A DNA stretch of 64,000 bases, taken from DATBLE01 sp963837265. GTDB lineage: Bacteria; Actinomycetota; Thermoleophilia; Gaiellales; Gaiellaceae. The notes under the pieces were generated by a model that worked only from the letters and a program-made list of their open reading frames with translations, ran no database searches and was not told the origin of the DNA. Within the stretch, counting starts at the first letter, position 1, and each line of letters begins with the position of its first letter. This document shows positions 7,049 to 14,681 of the stretch, piece after piece. The DNA is taken from NCBI GenBank assembly GCA_963837265.1, contig CAWIMQ010000008.1:68662-132661 (forward strand), given 5' to 3'. Both the position numbers and the translations under genes were made by a program.

Positions 7049-9426
7049 ACATCGAGGTTCCTGACCTCGAGGGCGTTCTGCTCGATGAACTGGCGGCGCG
7101 GCTCGACCTCGTCGCCCATCAGGCGGGAGAACCAGAGGTCCGCGGCGGCGGCGTCCTCGACGTCCACGCGCACCAGCATCCGCTGGGCCGGGTCCATGGT
7201 CGTCGCCCACAGCTCGGGTGCGTTCATCTCGGAGAGGCCCTTGAACCGTGTGATCTGGATCCCGCCCTTGGCGAGCGCGAGCGCCGTGTCGCGCAGTTGC
7301 TCGTAGGTGAGTGCAACACCGGCCTGCTTGCCGAGGGCGAGCCTGAACGGCGGCAGAGCGCCGACCGCCTCGCTCAGCGCCGCGTGCGCCCTCCGGACAC
7401 GGTCGTAGATCGGCGAGCCCAGCAGCTCGCCCGGGACCACGACGTTCCGGGTCGCGTTCGTCTCCACCTCGATCACGCGCACGTGCAGCGCGTCCGGCTC
7501 CGCTCTCGGCTCGAGCTGGTAGCCGTTCGCCGGAAACGCCGCGATTGCCTTCGCGGCGGCCGCCGGCGAGTCGGCGCCCACCTCGACGAGGCGGTGCGCG
7601 AGAACGAAGTCCGCCGCCTGATGGCCGAAGTCGGCGCGCAGGCGGGCCACCCAGCCCTGGTATTCGGCGAGCAGCTTGGCGAAACGCGTGTACCGCGCCG
7701 GCGTGAGCTTGACCGCCACTCCGTCCCTGCCCTCGATCTCGAGCTCGGGGAAGCGCTCGCGCACGAGCAGCTCCTCGAGCTGCGAGTCCTTCTCGAGGTA
7801 GCTCTGCCGACTCCCGAAACGGGCCAGGTACAGCGGCGGAACCGCGATGTAGACGTGCCCCCGGTCGAAGAGCTCCGGCATGTGCCGGTACAGGAACGTG
7901 AGCACGAGCGTCCGGATGTGCGCACCGTCCACGTCGGCGTCGGTCATGACGATGATCCGGTGGTAGCGCAGCTTGGCGAGGTCGAACTCCTCGCCGATGC
8001 CGGTGCCGATCACCTGCACTAGCAGCTGGATCTCGGTGTTGGAGAGCACCTTGTCGATGCGGTTCTTCTCCGAGTTGATGATCTTCCCGCGGAGCGGCAG
8101 GATCGCCTGGTTCGCCTTGTCGCGCGCCTCCTTCGCGGCACCGCCGGCCGAGTTGCCCTCGACGATGAAGACCTCGGCGAGCTCCGGGTCGCGCACCTGG
8201 CAATCGGCGAACTTCTTTGCGATCTCGCCGCCGAACGCGCCCTTGCGCCGCGTGAGATCGCGGGCTCTGCGAGCCGCCTGCCGTGCGCGCGCCGCGGCGA
8301 TTCCCTTCTGGATGATCTGCTTCGCGTCCTGCGGGTTCTCCTCGAGAAACTCCGACAGCTTCGCGTTCACCGTCTGCTCGACGAAGCCGCGCACCCACGG
8401 GTTGCCCAGCTTCGTCTTGGTCTGTCCCTCGAACTGGGGGTCGCGCAGCTTCACCGACACGACCGCGGCGAGACCCTCGCGGACGTCGTCCCCCTCGAGG
8501 TTCTCCTCCTTCTCCTTCAGGAGGTTCAGGTCGCGCGCGAACTTGTTCAGCGTTCGGGTCAGCGCGGCGTTGAAGCCGGACAGGTGCGCGCCGCCCTCGT
8601 GGGTGTTGATGTTGTTGGCGAACGTGTAGACCGCGTCCTGGTACGAGCCGTTCCACTGCATGGCCACCTCGACGCTGCCTCGGTCCGACTCGCCCTCGAA
8701 GTACGCGATCCGCTTGTGGATCGTGTCCTTCGTCGAGTTCACGTGGCCGACGAAGTCCCTGATCCCGCCCTCGTAGTGGAACTCGACCCGCTCGCCGCCG
8801 GCCCGCTCGTCGACGAGGACGATGCGCAGCCCCCTGGTCAGGAAGGCGGTCTCGCGGAGACGCGTCTGGAGGACCTCCGGCTCCCACTCGGTCTCCTCGA
8901 AGACCTCGGGGTCGGGCTTGAAGCTGATCGTCGTGCCCGTCAGCCTGGTCGGCCCGGTGGCCTTCATCTTCGTCGTCGGCTCGCCGCGGGAGAACTCCTG
9001 CTTCCAGATCTTCCCGTCCCGGTGCACCTCGGCCACCAGCCATTCCGAGAGCGCGTTCACCACCGACACGCCCACACCGTGCAGGCCCCCGGAAACCTTG
9101 TAGCCGCCCTGGCCGAACTTCCCGCCGGCATGAAGCCGGGTCAGGACGACCGTCAGTGCAGGCAGTCCCTGATCCGCCATCACGTCAACCGGGATCCCCG
9201 ACCCGTCGTCCTGCACGGTCATCGACTCGTCGGGATGGATGGTCACCTCGACCAGGTCGCAGCGGCCGGCGAGCGCCTCGTCGACAGAGTTGTCCACCAC
9301 CTCGAAGGCGAGATGGTGCAGGCCTCGGGAGCCCGTCGAGCCGATGTACATCCCGGGCCGTTTCCGGACCGGCTCGAGCCCTTCGAGGACCGTGATGTCC
9401 TTTGCGGTATAGGCTGCCTCAGCCAT
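7045..9426 (-). CDS. gyrB: DNA gyrase subunit B (long, with C-terminal insertion)
   Basis: 793 residues. GHKL ATPase motifs: FEVVDNSVDEA, DDGSGIPV and GGLHGVGVSVVNALS. The TOPRIM domain has FIVEGNSAGG (about residue 423) and TDADVDGAH with the metal-binding acidic residues. The C-terminal tail shows RFKGLSEMNAPELWATTMDP. Between PPLYLARFG (about 535) and this tail lie about 190 residues, where most actinobacterial GyrB proteins have only a few dozen; this is the long E. coli-like architecture. It forms the A2B2 gyrase with the next gene. The ATG at 9426 is preceded by GGAG and by a hairpin-containing leader. Confidence 0.97.
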   Translation of the reverse strand: MAEAAYTAKDITVLEGLEPVRKRPGMYIGSTGSRGLHHLAFEVVDNSVDEALAGRCDLVEVTIHPDESMTVQDDGSGIPVDVMADQGLPALTVVLTRLHAGGKFGQGGYKVSGGLHGVGVSVVNALSEWLVAEVHRDGKIWKQEFSRGEPTTKMKATGPTRLTGTTISFKPDPEVFEETEWEPEVLQTRLRETAFLTRGLRIVLVDERAGGERVEFHYEGGIRDFVGHVNSTKDTIHKRIAYFEGESDRGSVEVAMQWNGSYQDAVYTFANNINTHEGGAHLSGFNAALTRTLNKFARDLNLLKEKEENLEGDDVREGLAAVVSVKLRDPQFEGQTKTKLGNPWVRGFVEQTVNAKLSEFLEENPQDAKQIIQKGIAAARARQAARRARDLTRRKGAFGGEIAKKFADCQVRDPELAEVFIVEGNSAGGAAKEARDKANQAILPLRGKIINSEKNRIDKVLSNTEIQLLVQVIGTGIGEEFDLAKLRYHRIIVMTDADVDGAHIRTLVLTFLYRHMPELFDRGHVYIAVPPLYLARFGSRQSYLEKDSQLEELLVRERFPELEIEGRDGVAVKLTPARYTRFAKLLAEYQGWVARLRADFGHQAADFVLAHRLVEVGADSPAAAAKAIAAFPANGYQLEPRAEPDALHVRVIEVETNATRNVVVPGELLGSPIYDRVRRAHAALSEAVGALPPFRLALGKQAGVALTYEQLRDTALALAKGGIQITRFKGLSEMNAPELWATTMDPAQRMLVRVDVEDAAAADLWFSRLMGDEVEPRRQFIEQNALEVRNLDV

Positions 9427-9449
9427 GCGCTCCGGTCGGAGGGATCAGG

Positions 9450-9482
9450 AAAAAAGCCCTGCAAATAAGCTATTTGCGGGGC
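9450..9482 (-). terminator. intrinsic terminator / possible attenuator in front of gyrB
   Basis: On the minus strand a stem of 12 positions with 11 pairs (arms 9482-9471 and 9467-9456, 3-nt loop) is followed by six U residues (9455-9450). It is the only hairpin with a clear U-tract seen in this window. It lies after the dciA stop and ends 23 nt before the gyrB ATG. Confidence 0.75.
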
Positions 9483-9488
9483 GCGGTC

Positions 9489-9497
9489 AGTGTATCA
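9489..9497 (-). promoter_or_regulatory. extended -10 promoter for gyrB
   Basis: Minus strand TGATACACT: an extended -10 (TG, one base, TACACT) whose TGA is also the dciA stop codon. The predicted RNA start is near 9482, the first base of the terminator-like hairpin, so the hairpin would form the gyrB leader. No clear -35. Confidence 0.45.
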
Positions 9498-9956
9498 GAA
9501 ACGGAGGTCGGAGCGAGGCCGGGAGAGGCCCAGCGCGGCCGCCCTGACAACCCTGCGGCGGAGCTCCTCGTCCGCGATCCCGGCACCCAGCGCGGCCGCA
9601 GCCCGCAGGGTCTCGGCCGTCGGCTCCGGGATCTCCGTGCGGGCCGCACACGGCTCCCCGGCTGCCTGCTCGGGGATGTGCCCGACCGCGAATCGCAACG
9701 CTTTCGGCGCGCCCACGCCGAGCCTCTCCCGCAGCCGGCCGAGCATCTCCGGGGCCAGCTGGCCGAGCTCGAATGCCCACGCCGACGACGACGTGTTCAC
9801 ATGCAGCGTGCCGTCGCGTGCGATGCGGGCCGGCCAGGCATTCGCGGCCACCGTCGGGCCGACGGCCTCCGGCCACGCTGCGACGAGGTCCGGCATCCCG
9901 CCCTGCGGGCCGAAGCGCGACAGCTCGCGCTCGACCTCGCCCCCTATCCGTTCCAC
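9495..9956 (-). CDS. dciA: DciA-type (DUF721) replicative helicase loader
   Basis: 153 residues from a GTG that overlaps the end of recF by 13 nt. The conserved DUF721 core is visible: VAAWPEAVGPTVAANAWP (residues about 23-40), then RDGTLHVNTSSSAWAFELGQ and LAPEMLGRLRERLG. Family knowledge: DciA proteins load the DnaB helicase in bacteria that lack DnaC/DnaI, and the gene commonly sits between recF and gyrB in actinobacteria, as here. The C-terminal 60 residues are less conserved. An internal ATG (MPDLVAAW) is a weaker start because it removes the first helix. Confidence 0.88.
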   Translation of the reverse strand: MERIGGEVERELSRFGPQGGMPDLVAAWPEAVGPTVAANAWPARIARDGTLHVNTSSSAWAFELGQLAPEMLGRLRERLGVGAPKALRFAVGHIPEQAAGEPCAARTEIPEPTAETLRAAAALGAGIADEELRRRVVRAAALGLSRPRSDLRF

Positions 9957-10993
9957 CGGACCTTCCCCGGGGAGACCTCGAGGAGCTGCGCCGGCTCGCC
10001 CGGAAGCGTGTCGGCAGTCGTAGCCGTGATCAGGGCCTGCCCGCATCCCTCCATCTGCTCGACGAGGACGCGGCGGCGGTGCGGGTCGAGCTCCGAGAGC
10101 ACGTCGTCGAGGAGCAGGAGCGGCGGCTCTCCGCGGCGGTCCGCGATCAGCGCCGCTTCGGCGAGCAGGAGCGCGAGCACCGCCGCCCGCTGTTCCCCCT
10201 GCGAGCCGAACGCACGCAGGTCGCGTGCGGCCGACACGATCGAGACGTCGTGGAGGTGCGGTCCGAGCCCGGTCGAGCCACGCTCCAGATCGCGGGCGAG
10301 CCGCGCCTCCAGAGCGTCCCCCGTCGGCGGGTCGCCCTCGTAGGCAAGCGCGGCGGCGGGCAGTCCGAGGAGGCCGGCCTGCTCGGCGAAGGGGCCGGCG
10401 AGCGCGCTCAGCAGGTCCAGTCGGGCGGAGACGAGCGCCGTGCCGAGGTCGGCGACCTGGGCCGTCCACGGGGAGATCGCATCGCGGTCTCCCCGCTTCA
10501 ACGCGGCGTTGCGCTGGGCCAGCGCGGCCGCGTAGTCGGCCGGCAGCGCCGCGCACGCGGGCAACAGCCGCCCGAGCGACCGGTCGAAGTAGGCGCGTCG
10601 CGCAGCGGGGCCGCTCTTCACGATCGCGAGCCGGTCGGGCGTGAACACGAGCGTCGCCGACTCCGACCTGAGCTGCTCCGCCGCCCGCAGCCGGGCCCCG
10701 TTCACCTCTGCGCGCTTCCCCTCGACCGTGGACAGGGTCACGGCCGACCAGAGGGGCGTCTCGCCACGGCTTCCCTCGACCCGCACCCGTGCGGCCGTCT
10801 CGCCGAACCGGATCAGCTCCGTATCGGAGCGGGTGCGCGGCGAGAAGCCCTGCGTGCCGACGTGCAGCGACTCGAGCAGGTTCGTCTTGCCGGCGCCGTT
10901 CGGCCCCACCGCGAGCACGAGGCCGGGGCGAAGCGAAAGCTCGAGCCGCGGATACGACCGGAAGTTCGCCAGGAAGACCGAGGCGACGATCAG
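9944..10993 (-). CDS. recF: DNA replication and repair protein RecF (CTG start proposed)
   Basis: 349 residues with the proposed start. RecF is an SMC-like ATPase that loads RecA at gaps. Walker A is VGPNGAGKTNLL (near residue 30); the Walker B region reads PPLLLLDDVLSELD. The first strand and FRSY motif of RecF (VFLANFRSYPRLEL) are encoded upstream of the first GTG (10918). In that stretch, back to an in-frame stop inside dnaN, the only NTG codons are CTG. The CTG at 10993 overlaps the dnaN stop as CTGA, mirroring the GTGA/ATGA overlaps elsewhere here. Starting at 10918 would delete the first beta strand, so CTG is preferred. Confidence 0.9.
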   Translation of the reverse strand: MIVASVFLANFRSYPRLELSLRPGLVLAVGPNGAGKTNLLESLHVGTQGFSPRTRSDTELIRFGETAARVRVEGSRGETPLWSAVTLSTVEGKRAEVNGARLRAAEQLRSESATLVFTPDRLAIVKSGPAARRAYFDRSLGRLLPACAALPADYAAALAQRNAALKRGDRDAISPWTAQVADLGTALVSARLDLLSALAGPFAEQAGLLGLPAAALAYEGDPPTGDALEARLARDLERGSTGLGPHLHDVSIVSAARDLRAFGSQGEQRAAVLALLLAEAALIADRRGEPPLLLLDDVLSELDPHRRRVLVEQMEGCGQALITATTADTLPGEPAQLLEVSPGKVRWNG

Positions 10994-12120
10994 CCGGCGA
11001 GACGGATCGGCATGATCAGATACCAGAAGTCCTCACCGGGCCCCTGGATCAGGCCGGGCCGCAACGGATCGATGAGCCGCAGCCGCATCTCGTCTCCCTC
11101 GGTCGACTCGATGCCGTCGCGAAGGAACTCGGCGTTGAAGCCGATCTCGAGCGGCTCGCCCTCGAATCGGGCGGGCAGCGTCTCCCGGGCCTCCCCGACG
11201 TCCTGGGTCTGCGTCCACACCGTCACCTCGCCGTCGGCGAAGCGCAGGCGTAGCGGCGAGTTCCGGTGGGCCAGCACGGACGTCCGCCGGACGACCTCGA
11301 GGAGCTCCTCGCGGGGCAGCGCCACCTCGTGCTTGAACTCCTTCGGCTTGAGCTCGTCGAACTTGGGGAACTGGCCCTCGATGCGGCGGGTCGTCAGCCA
11401 GACGCCGTCGATGCCGAACAGGACCTGGTTCTCCCGCACGCCGAGCTCCAGCGTGCCGCCCGGCACGGCCAGTCGCCGAACCTCCTCGAGTGCGCGGGCC
11501 GGCACGATCGCCTCGAGCTCGGGGACAGGCCCCTCGAGCAACGTTTCCTTATAGGACAGCCGGTACGAGTCGGTCGCCGCCATGACGAGCTTCCCCTCGC
11601 CGAACCGGACGAGGATCCCGGTCAGAACGGGCCTCGCCTCGTCCCGGGAGACGGCGCGCCCGACCGACGCCACGGTTGCGAGCAAGGCGTCCGCCTGAAC
11701 CGTGTGGGTCGCTTCCGCGTCCGCGTCGGGCAGGCGCGGGAAGTCCTCCGCGCTGTACGTGTTCAGGCGATACTCGGCGGGGCCGCAGCGGATCTGGAGG
11801 ACGTTCTCCTCCTCGTGGTACCCGAGCTCGACGTCCCCCGCCGGCAGGAGCCGCGACAGGTCGACCAGCAACCTGCCCGGCACGACGACCGCACCGTCAC
11901 CCTCGACTCTGGCGTCGAGCCCGGCGCGCAGCGAGAGCTCCATGTCGGTAGCGGCGAGCTCCACCCGACCCCCCGCCGCCCGAATGAGCAAGCCGCCCAG
12001 AATCTGCACAGCGGTGCGCGTCGAGACCCCGCGGCCGACGACGGCGAGCTTCTGTGCCAGCTCCTCCCGTGCACACGTGATGCGCAAGCCCGAGCCCAGC
12101 ACTGTCTCTGCACTATTCAT
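10990..12120 (-). CDS. dnaN: DNA polymerase III beta subunit (sliding clamp)
   Basis: 376 residues with the three-fold clamp architecture: SGLRITCAREELAQKLAVVG at the N-terminus, AATDMELSLRAGLDARVEG ending the first sub-domain strand pair, RPVLTGILVRF opening domain 2, AATDSYRLSYKE, FPKFDELKP in domain 3, and the typical C-terminal YLIMPIRL. It encircles DNA and tethers Pol III. The frame stays open upstream across the dnaA spacer, but the ATG at 12120 gives the standard N-terminus; GAAAGG lies 12 nt before it. The stop codon is embedded in the recF CTGA junction, implying coupled translation. Confidence 0.97.
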   Translation of the reverse strand: MNSAETVLGSGLRITCAREELAQKLAVVGRGVSTRTAVQILGGLLIRAAGGRVELAATDMELSLRAGLDARVEGDGAVVVPGRLLVDLSRLLPAGDVELGYHEEENVLQIRCGPAEYRLNTYSAEDFPRLPDADAEATHTVQADALLATVASVGRAVSRDEARPVLTGILVRFGEGKLVMAATDSYRLSYKETLLEGPVPELEAIVPARALEEVRRLAVPGGTLELGVRENQVLFGIDGVWLTTRRIEGQFPKFDELKPKEFKHEVALPREELLEVVRRTSVLAHRNSPLRLRFADGEVTVWTQTQDVGEARETLPARFEGEPLEIGFNAEFLRDGIESTEGDEMRLRLIDPLRPGLIQGPGEDFWYLIMPIRLAG

Positions 12121-12275
12121 TTGAGAGAAAAACCTTTCGTAGTACGTAGGCGGTGTGGACTGCGTGGAAGACGGCCGCATTCCCGCCCGGCGAGCCGTTT
12201 TCGGTGTGGGCTCGCGCTGGGGAGAACATCGCGTTGTCGACAGGCCGCCAGATGCCGGACCGGGAGTGCACAGGC
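12121..12275. other. dnaA-dnaN spacer with DnaA-box-like site
   Basis: 155 bp without a gene. TTGTCGACA (12234-12242) differs by one base from the actinobacterial DnaA box TTGTCCACA, and TGTGGACTG (12154-12162) by two on the opposite strand. It may add DnaA binding next to the main origin; two weak sites alone are thin evidence. Confidence 0.35.
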
Positions 12276-13616
12276 TCAGGTGACCCGCTTGATCCGTGCG
12301 GTCAGTTCCTGCACAAGGTTGTACACAGTGCGATCCGCGCGGATCATGTTCTGGATCTTCCCGTTGGCGTGCAGGACGGTCGTGTGGTCGCGGTCGCCGA
12401 AGTGCTTGCCGATCTTGGGCAGGGACGAGTCGGTCAGCTCGCGCGACAGGTACATCGCCACCTGGCGCGGGAAGACGATGTTCTGCGAGCGCTTGTGGCT
12501 GCAGAGCTCCTCGAGACCCATACTGAACCGCTCGCACACGACCTCCTGGATGCGCTCGATCGTCACCTGGGCGACCTCGCCCTGGGGGAAGACGTCCTTG
12601 AGCACGTCCTGGGCGAGATCGGCGCTCATCGGCCGGCCGGTCAGGGAGGCGAACGCGACCACCCGGGTCAACGCACCCTCGAGCTCGCGGATGTTGGTCG
12701 AGATCCGCCCGGCGACGAACGTGAGCAGCTGCGGGTCGGGGATGTGAATCCCGTCCGTCTTCACCTTCTTGCGCAGGATCGCGATCCGGGTCTCGAGGTC
12801 GGGCGGCTGGATGTCCGTGATCAGGCCCCACTCGAACCGCGAGCGCAGCCGCGCCTCCAGCGTCGCGATCTCCTTCGGCGGCCTGTCGGAGGAGAGTACG
12901 ATCTGGCTGCCCGACTCGTACAGCGAGTTGAAGGTGTGGAAGAACTCCTCCTGGAACCGCTCCTTGCCCTCGAAGAACTGGACGTCGTCGATCAGCAGGA
13001 GGTCGTAGTTGCGATACCGCTGCTTGAAGCCCTCGATCCGCTTGTCGCGGAGGGAGTTGATGAAGTCGTTGACGAACGACTCGCTCGTCACGTAGCGCAC
13101 GGAGAGGCTTCCCGGGTGCTCCATCACGTACTGGGCGATCGCCTGGAGGAGATGGGTCTTCCCGAGGCCGGTGCCTCCGTAGATGAAGAGCGGGTTGTAG
13201 GCCTGCGCGGGCGCCTCCGCGACGGCGAGCGCAGCCGCGTGGGCGAAGCGGTTGGACGAGCCGATCACGAAGAGGTCGAACGTGTACTTCGTGTTCAGGC
13301 CGGACACGCTCATCCGCTGCTGGGGCGGCTGGGTGACGTCCGGGACCGCGTCGGTCTGCGTGACGGTGAGCTGGATCCGCCGCTGGTGGCCGGTTGCGTC
13401 GCGGGCGGCGGCCCGGATCAGCTCGATGAAGTGGCCCTCGATCCACTCGCGCGTGAAGTCGTTCGGCACGGCGAGGAGAAAGGAGTCGTCGGTCACCTCC
13501 ATTCCCTCGACCTCGCCGAACCACGTCCGGTAGGTCGAGTCGTTCAGCGCACCCTTGAGCCGGCCTGCAACCTCGGTCCAAAGCGTCTCCGCACTCAACT
13601 CGATCGGTTGCTCCAC
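12276..13616 (-). CDS. dnaA: chromosomal replication initiator DnaA
   Basis: 446 residues. Domain I starts with ELSAETLWTEVAGRLKG. The AAA+ domain has Walker A GGTGLGKTHLLQA, Walker B LLLIDDVQFFEGKE, sensor I IVLSSDRPP and RLRSRFEWGL. Domain IV carries the DnaA signature QVAMYLSRELTDSSLPKIG followed by FGDRDHTTVLHA, which binds DnaA boxes. Length is typical. An ATG 45 nt upstream (13661) lies before the predicted transcription start, so the GTG at 13616, downstream of an AGGAGGAG ribosome site, is chosen; the spacing (about 14 nt) is a little long. Confidence 0.96.
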   Translation of the reverse strand: MEQPIELSAETLWTEVAGRLKGALNDSTYRTWFGEVEGMEVTDDSFLLAVPNDFTREWIEGHFIELIRAAARDATGHQRRIQLTVTQTDAVPDVTQPPQQRMSVSGLNTKYTFDLFVIGSSNRFAHAAALAVAEAPAQAYNPLFIYGGTGLGKTHLLQAIAQYVMEHPGSLSVRYVTSESFVNDFINSLRDKRIEGFKQRYRNYDLLLIDDVQFFEGKERFQEEFFHTFNSLYESGSQIVLSSDRPPKEIATLEARLRSRFEWGLITDIQPPDLETRIAILRKKVKTDGIHIPDPQLLTFVAGRISTNIRELEGALTRVVAFASLTGRPMSADLAQDVLKDVFPQGEVAQVTIERIQEVVCERFSMGLEELCSHKRSQNIVFPRQVAMYLSRELTDSSLPKIGKHFGDRDHTTVLHANGKIQNMIRADRTVYNLVQELTARIKRVT

Positions 13617-13970
13617 CCGGCGGGCCCCAGCTCCTCCTAGACGACAGCGATGGGCGAGCATAGCAACGTGGGTGCGCGCCTACAATGGTCGGTCTCGACC
13701 CTCGCCCAATCGGTAAAACCAGCCCTTTTCCAGGTATTTTTGCGGTTCCACACGTCTCTCCACAGGTGTGGAAAGGGGGTGTCGAAGTGGTGACGCGCGG
13801 CCGTGAAAACACCCCGTCTGCTCGCCCTTTGCCACCTCGTGCTGTCCACAGCAGAGGTGTGGAGAACTCGTCGCGAAAACCTCGTCTATACTGGCGACCC
13901 GCGGCCCGCCGGCCGCCGTTTTCTTGTCCCGAAGGACTCTGCTGGCCTCGCTCGTGAACCGGAACCACTC
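13617..13970. other. probable origin of replication (oriC), dnaA-rpmH gap
   Basis: 354 bp with no supported gene, at the point where gene direction switches from minus to plus. DnaA-box-like sites relative to TTGTCCACA: CTGTCCACA (13842-13850, one mismatch), TTCTCCACA on the minus strand (13866-13858, one mismatch), CTCTCCACA (13756-13764) and CTTTCCACA on the minus strand (13775-13767), two mismatches each. A relatively AT-rich patch, 13724-13746, could be an unwinding element. None is a perfect box, so the precise origin is an inference from position and clustering. Confidence 0.65.
13657..13685 (-). promoter_or_regulatory. dnaA: dnaA promoter
   Basis: Minus strand: -35 TTGTAG (13685-13680), 17-nt spacer, -10 TATGCT (13662-13657). 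The predicted RNA start is near 13650, leaving a leader of about 34 nt that contains the AGGAGGAG ribosome site. Confidence 0.6.
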
Positions 13971-14105
13971 GTGAAGCGCACCTATCAGCCCAATGTGCGC
14001 AGGCGGAAGCGCAAGCACGGCTTCCGGGCGCGCATGTCCACTCGCGCCGGCCGTGCGATCCTCAAGCGGCGGCGGGCGAAAGGCCGGAAGCGGCTCTCCG
14101 CCTGA
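13971..14105 (+). CDS. rpmH: 50S ribosomal protein L34
   Basis: 44 residues: MKRTYQPNVRRRKRKHGFRA followed by RMSTRAGRAILKRRRAKGRK, the standard highly basic L34 sequence. It is the first gene of the plus-strand run leaving the origin. The start is GTG; a possible -10 (TATACT, 13887-13892) lies about 80 bp upstream, without a clear -35. It is followed by rnpA 19 bp later, the usual arrangement. Confidence 0.97.
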   Translation: MKRTYQPNVRRRKRKHGFRARMSTRAGRAILKRRRAKGRKRLSA

Positions 14106-14124
14106 GGCGGGGCACACCGCGGTC

Positions 14125-14469
14125 GTGCAGCGCCGCCACCGCCTCTCCCGCTCCAGGGACTTCGATGCCGTCTACCGGCACGGCCGCTCGGTCTCGACCC
14201 GGTTTCTCGTCCTGTACTGGTTTCCGCGGGACGACGACGGCGACCCCCGGCTCGGAATCGCCGTGCCGAAGGGAACCGGCACGGCGGTCGAGCGCAACCG
14301 GGTGAAGCGGCGGCTGAAGGAGATCTGGCGGGGCCGGCTGTCCCAGGTTCCGCCGGGCCGCGACTACGTGCTGATCGCACGCCCCGCTCTCGCCGATGCG
14401 CTGCAGGCTCGTGACCAGGCCTGGCTGGGCGAGCGGCTGGACGAGGTGCTCGGGAAGGCGTCGGCGTGA
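14125..14469 (+). CDS. rnpA: ribonuclease P protein component
   Basis: 114 residues from GTG. RNase P protein binds the P RNA and pre-tRNA leader. Visible: RHRLSRSRDFDAVYRHGRSV, the N-terminal fold, and the RNR signature VERNRVKRRLKEIWR (about residues 54-68), followed by GRDYVLIARPAL. The end overlaps the start of yidD as GTGA, so translation is probably coupled. Confidence 0.95.
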   Translation: MQRRHRLSRSRDFDAVYRHGRSVSTRFLVLYWFPRDDDGDPRLGIAVPKGTGTAVERNRVKRRLKEIWRGRLSQVPPGRDYVLIARPALADALQARDQAWLGERLDEVLGKASA

Positions 14470-14681
14470 GGCACGTGAGCCTCGTCCTGCGCGCGTTCTT
14501 TCCCTCGCCGGGCGTGGCCGGCGCCCCCACCTGCAAGTACCACCCGTCCTGCTCGGAGTACGCCTCCCTCGCCTATCGCGAGCTCGGCCTCGTGCGCGGG
14601 ACGCTGAAGACTGCCTGGCGACTCGCCCGCTGCAACCCGTGGAGCCGCGGCGGGGTGGACTACCCGGGGCGCCTGCGGTGA
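14466..14681 (+). CDS. yidD: membrane protein insertion efficiency factor YidD
   Basis: 71 residues. The conserved Cys-rich core CKYHPSCSEYA is followed by the second Cys in RLARCNPWSRGGVDY. YidD is a small inner-membrane-associated protein that aids YidC insertion. The start is a GTG overlapping the rnpA stop; its own stop overlaps the yidC GTG. Length is normal. Confidence 0.95.
   Translation: MRHVSLVLRAFFPSPGVAGAPTCKYHPSCSEYASLAYRELGLVRGTLKTAWRLARCNPWSRGGVDYPGRLR

Noticed and set aside
12121..13968. Reading dnaN as a fusion extending through dnaA
   Set aside because: The frame is merely open in GC-rich DNA; dnaN has a normal ATG and dnaA is intact in another frame.
14467..14482. GAGGCACGTGAGCCTC as a parS site near the origin
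   Set aside because: Only about 9 of 16 positions match the parS consensus and it lies in the yidD start; no better parS was found.
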